Made by a program: the position numbers and the translations under genes. Shown piece after piece: positions 4,192 through 9,142 of a stretch of DNA of 9,142 nucleotides. The DNA is from Clostridia bacterium (GTDB lineage Bacteria; Bacillota; Clostridia; Christensenellales; UBA1242). Positions within the stretch are counted from its first letter, which is position 1. Each line of letters starts with the position of its first letter. The stretch is from NCBI GenBank assembly GCA_017622115.1, contig JAGART010000006.1, positions 1 to 9,142 of the forward strand, in the 5' to 3' direction. Under the pieces are notes generated by a model. It worked only from the letters and a program-made list of their open reading frames with translations. It did not search any database and was not told where the DNA came from.

Positions 4192-6630
4192 ATGCAAGAA
4201 AATAATAATCAGCAAGATGACAAAAAAATTAAAGAAGTTAAACCAGATGAAGTGATTGAAATTCAAGAAAAAGAGCAAACTCCAAAACAAAAGAAGTTCT
4301 TTGCTTTGTATTTGTCTAATATCGTAGCCGTTCCAGGTATTAGCCTTACTTGCGAAATTAATAACGATATCGAAGTACAAGGTATGAAAGAAGCCTTTAA
4401 TCGTGGCGAGCAAATCGTAGCAGTTGCTAGCAAAATTCAAGCAGATGAAATTAAAATAGAAAACCTCTATGATATCGGTTGTTTGTGTGCTATAAAAAGA
4501 GTAATCAATCAAGGCGATGGCATAAAATTAATGGTTGTTGGTGATGGTAGAATAAAAATTAAAAAAGTTACTAACGACAAAACTTTTTATGTTGAGGGCG
4601 ATTTAATAGAAGAACAAAATGAATTTTCTCAACGTTCTTTTGAACTAATGGAAAATATCAAGAGTGTTTTATTAAAACTTGCAAACGAAAGGATTTTGCC
4701 TCCATCTTTAAGAGCAAATCTTTTTGATTCAGAATTAAATCCTAGCGAATTTGCCGATTCATTAATTCACTTGTTGTCAAAAGATGATGTAAGCGTTCAA
4801 TCAAAATTGTTTGTAGAGTTAGATGTTGAAAAACGTTTAAACGAAATTTACAGAATTGCACAAGACTTTGTTCAAAGAATAGAACTTCGCCGTGAGATTG
4901 AAGAAAAAGTAAATGCAAACATTCAAAAGAGCCAAAAAGAAATGTATTTGCGTGAGCAATTACACGTGATAAATGATGAGTTGTATGGCGAAGTTGATGA
5001 AAACGAAGAATTTATAGAAAAAGTTAAAAGATTAGGGATGCCAAAAGAATCAGAAGAAAAAGTACTCAAAGAAATTAAAAGAATGGGTAAACTTCCTTTT
5101 GGTTCACCAGAACTTGGTTATATTCGTAACTTTGTAGAAACTGTTTTAGAATTGCCTTGGACAACTAAAACAGAAGACAATATTGATATCGAAAAAGCAA
5201 AACAAGTTTTAAATGATGAACATTATGCTTTGGAAAAAGTTAAACAAAGAATTTTAGAAACTTTGGCTGTAATAAAACTTACAAAACAAGTAAATGCTCA
5301 AATTATTTGTTTGGCAGGACCTCCGGGGGTTGGTAAGACTTCTATTGCAAAATCTATTGCTAATGCTATGGGACGTAAATATGTGCAAGTTAGTCTTGGT
5401 GGTGTAAATGATGAGAGTGTGATTAGAGGACACCGCAGAACTTATGTAGGTGCTATGTGTGGTAGAATTTTAGCAGGTATGAAGCAAGCGGGTACAATTA
5501 ATCCTGTATTCTTACTTGATGAAATCGACAAGATGACAAGTGATTCAAGAGGTGACCCAGCAAGTGCTTTGTTAGAGGTTCTTGACCCTGCTCAAAATGA
5601 CCACTTTAAAGATAACTTCTTGGAAATTCCATATGATTTAAGTCAAGTTATGTTTATTTTAACAGCAAATGATATAAACAATATTCCTTATGCTTTGCGT
5701 GACCGTATGGAAATTATAAATCTACGTTCTTACACAGAATATGAAAAAATGGAAATTGCAAAAAAATACTTGCTTCCAAAACAAGAAAAACTTGCAGGTG
5801 TGCCAGAAGGTACTGTTAAGTTGAGTGATGAACTTTTGCGTAGAATTATTGCTGAATATACTTTCGAGGGCGGTGTACGTAGTTTAGAGCGTAAGATTGC
5901 TACAATATGTAGAAAATATGCTACATTTATGGTTACAGGCGAAAAGTTTAGAGATATTTGTGAAGAAAATCTTGATGACTATTTAGGAAAAGAGCGTAAT
6001 CGTGAGTTAGATATTTACAAAGCAGGAAATGTTGGTGAAATCGTTGGTTTATCTGTAACTGGTGGAATTACTGGTGGTGTGTTGTTAATAGAAGCAACAC
6101 TTGTGCCGGGCAAACCTGCCATAGCTTTAACTGGTCAACCGGGTAAAATGATGAAAGAATCTGTTGAGCAAGTTTATACTTTGGTAAAATCTCGTGCAAA
6201 AGAATGGGGTATAGACAAAAAATGCTTAAAGAAAAACGCTATTCACGTTCACATTCCACAAGTACCAAATGGGGTAGAAGGACCTAGTGCTGGGATTGCT
6301 ATGACTACTGCAGTTGTGTCTGCTTTGACAAATATTCCAACAACCCCACTTACTGCTATGACTGGTGAAATTAGTATTCGTGGTAGAGTGTTGCCTATAG
6401 GTGGTTTGAGAGATAAATTAATCGCTGCCGACAGAGCAGGTATTAAATTATGTATCATTCCAAAGGATAACGAAATCGACCTTTGGGAATTGCCACAAGA
6501 AGTTAAAGATAGATTAGAAATTAAAGCAGTTTCTACTATTGATGAAGTTTTAGAATATGCTTTACAACAAAAGTTATCACCAAAAGAAAGCAAAGATGAT
6601 GATGACGAAGATGAAGATGATGAGGATTAA
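4192..6630 (+). CDS. lon: ATP-dependent protease Lon (LonA type)
   Basis: Lon is a hexameric cytoplasmic protease that unfolds and degrades misfolded and selected regulatory proteins using ATP. The 812 residues contain a charged N-terminal extension of about 36 residues, then a diverged LON substrate-recognition domain (from FFALYLSNIVAVPG, 36-49). The AAA+ module has Walker A GPPGVGKTS (Lys382) and Walker B FLLDEIDKM (Asp443, Glu444). The protease domain has its catalytic dyad at Ser699 (GPSAG) and Lys742 (RDKL); the 43-residue spacing equals that of B. subtilis LonA. The protein ends in 11 straight acidic residues (802-812). The chosen ATG has AGGAG at 4177-4181, ten bases upstream. An in-frame ATG at 4159 would add 11 residues but precedes the likely transcription start. 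engB follows after three bases, as in Bacillus. The extension and the tail account for the length above the 774 residues of B. subtilis LonA. Confidence 0.97.
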   Translation: MQENNNQQDDKKIKEVKPDEVIEIQEKEQTPKQKKFFALYLSNIVAVPGISLTCEINNDIEVQGMKEAFNRGEQIVAVASKIQADEIKIENLYDIGCLCAIKRVINQGDGIKLMVVGDGRIKIKKVTNDKTFYVEGDLIEEQNEFSQRSFELMENIKSVLLKLANERILPPSLRANLFDSELNPSEFADSLIHLLSKDDVSVQSKLFVELDVEKRLNEIYRIAQDFVQRIELRREIEEKVNANIQKSQKEMYLREQLHVINDELYGEVDENEEFIEKVKRLGMPKESEEKVLKEIKRMGKLPFGSPELGYIRNFVETVLELPWTTKTEDNIDIEKAKQVLNDEHYALEKVKQRILETLAVIKLTKQVNAQIICLAGPPGVGKTSIAKSIANAMGRKYVQVSLGGVNDESVIRGHRRTYVGAMCGRILAGMKQAGTINPVFLLDEIDKMTSDSRGDPASALLEVLDPAQNDHFKDNFLEIPYDLSQVMFILTANDINNIPYALRDRMEIINLRSYTEYEKMEIAKKYLLPKQEKLAGVPEGTVKLSDELLRRIIAEYTFEGGVRSLERKIATICRKYATFMVTGEKFRDICEENLDDYLGKERNRELDIYKAGNVGEIVGLSVTGGITGGVLLIEATLVPGKPAIALTGQPGKMMKESVEQVYTLVKSRAKEWGIDKKCLKKNAIHVHIPQVPNGVEGPSAGIAMTTAVVSALTNIPTTPLTAMTGEISIRGRVLPIGGLRDKLIAADRAGIKLCIIPKDNEIDLWELPQEVKDRLEIKAVSTIDEVLEYALQQKLSPKESKDDDDEDEDDED
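6595..6627 (+). repeat. GAT-rich trinucleotide run encoding the acidic tail of Lon
   Basis: Eleven consecutive codons, all GAT, GAC, GAA or GAG, encode only Asp and Glu at the very end of Lon. Trinucleotide slippage is a plausible origin. The last codons, GAG GAT, also provide the GAGGA that serves as the ribosome binding site of engB. Confidence 0.7.
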
Positions 6631-6633
6631 TTT

Positions 6634-7212
6634 ATGATTATTAAATCAGCAGAATTTATCAAAAGTATTGCTAATTCAGAAAATTTAGGTGGGCTTGACT
6701 TGCCTGAATTTGCTTTTGTAGGGCGTAGTAATGTGGGAAAGTCTAGTTTGATTAACTCCATTACAAATAGAAAAAAATTAGCAAAAGCAAGTAGTACTCC
6801 GGGGCGTACAAGATTAATTAATATATTTAAAATCAATAGTCAATTCTATTTGGTGGACTTGCCGGGGTATGGTTTTGCACAAGCAAGCAAACAAGAGCAA
6901 GCAAGTTGGCAAAAGTTGATAGGCACGTATTTAGAGAATAGTAAAAATTTAAAACGTGTATTTGTGCTTGTTGATATTCGTCATGAGCCAGCAGAAAAAG
7001 ATAAATTGATGTTGAGTTATTTATACACATACAATATTCCATTTAACATTATAGCCACAAAGGCTGATAAAATATCACGTGGTCAAATCAACAAACAAGT
7101 TAGCCTAATTGCTAATACTTTGGGTGTTGGTTTGGGTGATATCATTGTTACAAGTGCACAAGATAAAAAAGGTAATGAAAAGATTTTTGAAATAATTGAA
7201 AATTTGATTTAA
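6634..7212 (+). CDS. engB: Ribosome biogenesis GTP-binding protein EngB (YsxC/YihA)
   Basis: This is a TRAFAC-class GTPase needed for late assembly of the 50S ribosomal subunit and usually essential. The 192 residues, a normal length, carry all G motifs in order: G1 GRSNVGKSS (30-38), G2 TPGRT (55-59), G3 DLPGYG (75-80), G4 TKAD (142-145) and G5 around TSAQ (173-176). The family-typical VLVDIRHEP (111-119) is present. The ATG lies three bases after the lon stop, with GAGGA (6622-6626) inside the last lon codons as ribosome binding site. Translation is therefore likely coupled to lon. The lon-engB order matches lonA-ysxC of B. subtilis. No promoter or terminator is seen between it and the helicase gene that follows. 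Confidence 0.97.
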   Translation: MIIKSAEFIKSIANSENLGGLDLPEFAFVGRSNVGKSSLINSITNRKKLAKASSTPGRTRLINIFKINSQFYLVDLPGYGFAQASKQEQASWQKLIGTYLENSKNLKRVFVLVDIRHEPAEKDKLMLSYLYTYNIPFNIIATKADKISRGQINKQVSLIANTLGVGLGDIIVTSAQDKKGNEKIFEIIENLI

Positions 7213-7227
7213 AAAGTGTAGGAATTT

Positions 7228-9142
7228 ATGACTATAAATGGTGTTATAGAGTCTATTGTGTTTCAAAATTCGGAGAACGGTTTTACAGTCGCTCGAGTTT
7301 CTAGTAATCGAGAAGTGATTACAATAGTTGGGACTTTATCAAAAATATATACTGGACAAGAAATTTGTGCAACTGGCAACTTTGTTACAGATTCTCGATG
7401 GGGCGAGCAATTTAGAATTGATAGTTATTCTATAAAAGAGCCAAATTCTGGCGAGGGTGTAGTTAAATATCTATCTAGTGGTTTAATCCCAGGCATTGGA
7501 CCTATTACAGCACAAAGAATAGTAGATAAATTTGGTGATGAAACACTTGATATAATTGAATTAAACCCTTTAAAGTTAAGTGAGGTTAAAGGGGTTAATC
7601 TAAAAAAAGCAGCAGAAATAGGACAAACATTTTTAAATTTAAAACGTATGCAAAATGTAGTTATGTTTTTGCAAGATTATAATATTTCTACTAATATGTC
7701 AGTTAAAATCTTTAAAAAATATGGTGATGATGCAAGAGAAATTATCAAGACAAACCCATATAAGTTAGTAGAAGATATGTCAAGAGTAGGTTTTAAAACA
7801 GCAGATAAAATTGCTTTAAATGTTGGAATTCCTGCTGATAGTAAATTTAGATTGCGTGCTGGACTTGTTTATGTACTAAATGAGTCTAGTGAGCGAGATG
7901 GCAATACGTATTTGCCTTTGGAAGATATATACGTAAATTTAAGTAGATTGTTAAATATCGATATCACTACTCGACTTGATGACTTAAACGAAATTATTGA
8001 CCAACTAGTTTTAGAAAGTATAGTAAAACGTTGCGAATTTAATGATGTTCCTTGTTTAATGCTCGTTAAGTATTATAATATGGAGTTAAAAATTGCTACA
8101 AAACTTTTAATGCTTATGGAGCAAGATAATATTCCGCTAGATATTTCTGGCGAAATAGAGCAATTTGAGTTATTTAATAAAGTACAGTTTCACCCTGACC
8201 AAAGAAATGCGATTGAAACAGCAATCAATAATGGTGTGTGCGTAATTACTGGTGGTCCGGGTACTGGTAAAACTACAATTATAAAATGTATTTTGCGTAT
8301 TTTAAATGAACGTTTTGGCAAAATTGCTTTGCTTGCTCCTACTGGTCGTGCGGCAAAACGTATGAGTGAGAGTTGTAAGGAAGAAGCAAGTACTATTCAT
8401 AGGGCTTTGATGATAGACTATGTGGGTGGAGAAACAAAATCAGATACAGCAATGTTTTACTTTAATGAAACGAATAAGTTTCCTTATGATGTTGTGATTG
8501 TTGATGAAGTTTCTATGGTTGATGCTAGTTTAATGCTATCGTTGGTTAGTGCCTTAAAACCTAATACAAAACTTATTTTGGTTGGTGATAAAAATCAACT
8601 TCCTAGTGTTGGTGCAGGTAATGTTTTAGCAGATATTATTGCTTCTAATAAAATTGCTTGTGCTCAACTTACACATATTTATAGACAAAGTGAGTCAAGT
8701 CTTATTATCTCAAATGCACACGCTATCAATGCTGGTGATATGCCTGTAATTGATAATAAAAGTCAAGATTTCTTTTATGAAAATAAAGAAACACAAGAAG
8801 ACATAGCACACACAATTTTGAGTTTGGCTAGTTTTAGAATTCCTAAATTTTTAAAAATTGACCCTATGAAAATACAAGTGCTTGCTCCTATGCGTGTAGG
8901 TGTTTGTGGTATAGATAACTTAAATAATATTTTGCAGTCAAAAATCAATCCTGCAGATGCGTTAAAGCCTGAAATGAGATTTGATTACACACTTTTTCGT
9001 GTAGGTGATAAAGTTATGCAAACTTCAAATAACTATACGCAAGCGTGGAAGAAGCAAAGACAAAATGGTAGTTGGGAGTTGGGCGAAGCGGTATTTAATG
9101 GAGATATAGGTTTTGTTACAAGTGTAAATAAAGAAATAGATA
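7228..9142 (+). CDS. recD2: RecD2-type (YrrC-like) DNA helicase, C-terminus beyond window
   Basis: This is a 5'-3' superfamily 1B helicase of the RecD2 type, which works without RecBC and is linked to replication-fork and mismatch or recombination repair. 638 residues are visible with no stop; the family is usually about 715-800, so the last helicase motifs lie beyond the edge. An N-terminal OB-like domain (about 1-75, beginning TINGVIESIVF and including ENGFTVARV) is characteristic of RecD2. It is followed by helix-hairpin-helix segments (LIPGIGPITAQRI from residue 86). The helicase core has Walker A GGPGTGKTT (Lys348), APTGRAAKRM, motif II DEVSM (Asp426-Glu427) and motif III GDKNQLPSVG (453-462). 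VGDKVMQ (592-598) and FNGDIG (623-628) begin the SH3-like insert. The ATG lies 15 bases after engB, with AGGA at 7220-7223, rather close (four bases). It is likely the third gene of the lon operon. Confidence 0.94.
   Translation, partial: MTINGVIESIVFQNSENGFTVARVSSNREVITIVGTLSKIYTGQEICATGNFVTDSRWGEQFRIDSYSIKEPNSGEGVVKYLSSGLIPGIGPITAQRIVDKFGDETLDIIELNPLKLSEVKGVNLKKAAEIGQTFLNLKRMQNVVMFLQDYNISTNMSVKIFKKYGDDAREIIKTNPYKLVEDMSRVGFKTADKIALNVGIPADSKFRLRAGLVYVLNESSERDGNTYLPLEDIYVNLSRLLNIDITTRLDDLNEIIDQLVLESIVKRCEFNDVPCLMLVKYYNMELKIATKLLMLMEQDNIPLDISGEIEQFELFNKVQFHPDQRNAIETAINNGVCVITGGPGTGKTTIIKCILRILNERFGKIALLAPTGRAAKRMSESCKEEASTIHRALMIDYVGGETKSDTAMFYFNETNKFPYDVVIVDEVSMVDASLMLSLVSALKPNTKLILVGDKNQLPSVGAGNVLADIIASNKIACAQLTHIYRQSESSLIISNAHAINAGDMPVIDNKSQDFFYENKETQEDIAHTILSLASFRIPKFLKIDPMKIQVLAPMRVGVCGIDNLNNILQSKINPADALKPEMRFDYTLFRVGDKVMQTSNNYTQAWKKQRQNGSWELGEAVFNGDIGFVTSVNKEID

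Noticed and set aside
4183..4512. Antisense open frame opposite the start of lon, rich in Phe and Ile
   Set aside because: It is the mirror of a Lys/Asn/Glu-rich lon region in an AT-rich genome. It has no ribosome binding site or recognisable domain.
6249..6593. Antisense open frame opposite the Lon protease domain
   Set aside because: The sense strand encodes the conserved Ser-Lys protease domain, and the antisense product has no family signature. It is a shadow of lon.

Overview
This window is from an AT-rich Bacillota genome, most likely an uncultured clostridia-like lineage. Three things point that way: a germination protease gene (gpr, a hallmark of endospore formers), the divergent rpsT/gpr pair and the adjacent lon-engB pair (both arrangements are also found in Bacillus), and purine-rich AGGAG-type ribosome binding sites. 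The standard bacterial code fits. Every recognisable stop is TAA or TAG, and conserved tryptophans are read from TGG. I cannot place the organism at genus level.

Layout. Positions 1-503 are read from the minus strand: the start of a ChbG/YdjC-type carbohydrate deacetylase gene cut by the window edge (1-173), preceded by rpsT for ribosomal protein bS20 (228-503, GTG start). A rho-independent terminator lies between them, and a strong extended -10 promoter lies upstream of rpsT. Everything from 619 onward is on the plus strand. A first cluster holds gpr (619-1434), murI (1474-2235) and glmS (2238-4102). It ends in a terminator at about 4105-4137. A consensus-like promoter, whose -35 box lies in the terminator hairpin, then starts a second cluster: lon (4192-6630), engB (6634-7212) and a recD2-type helicase gene (from 7228, cut by the right edge). 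There is no gene-free stretch longer than about 120 bases.

How the genes work together. murI (D-glutamate) and glmS (glucosamine-6-phosphate) both feed peptidoglycan precursor synthesis and are nearly contiguous, with the glmS ribosome binding site inside the end of murI. gpr belongs to spore germination. lon, engB and recD2 cover protein quality control, 50S ribosome assembly and DNA repair.

The most notable anomaly is that glmS is broken by a one-base shift at a T5 run (3329-3333), inside the first sugar-isomerase (SIS) domain. Both halves are otherwise intact and conserved. A sequencing or assembly error, or a very recent mutation, is the simplest reading; -1 slippage at T_TTT_TAA is a less likely alternative. 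Other points worth a look are an unusually compact GPR, a murI start with no Shine-Dalgarno sequence but flanked by an inverted repeat, an insertion with a tandem microduplication in the GlmS glutaminase domain, and an acidic tail on Lon. I see no sign of a mobile element, CRISPR array, defence system or other new multi-gene system. This is ordinary housekeeping and sporulation chromosome.
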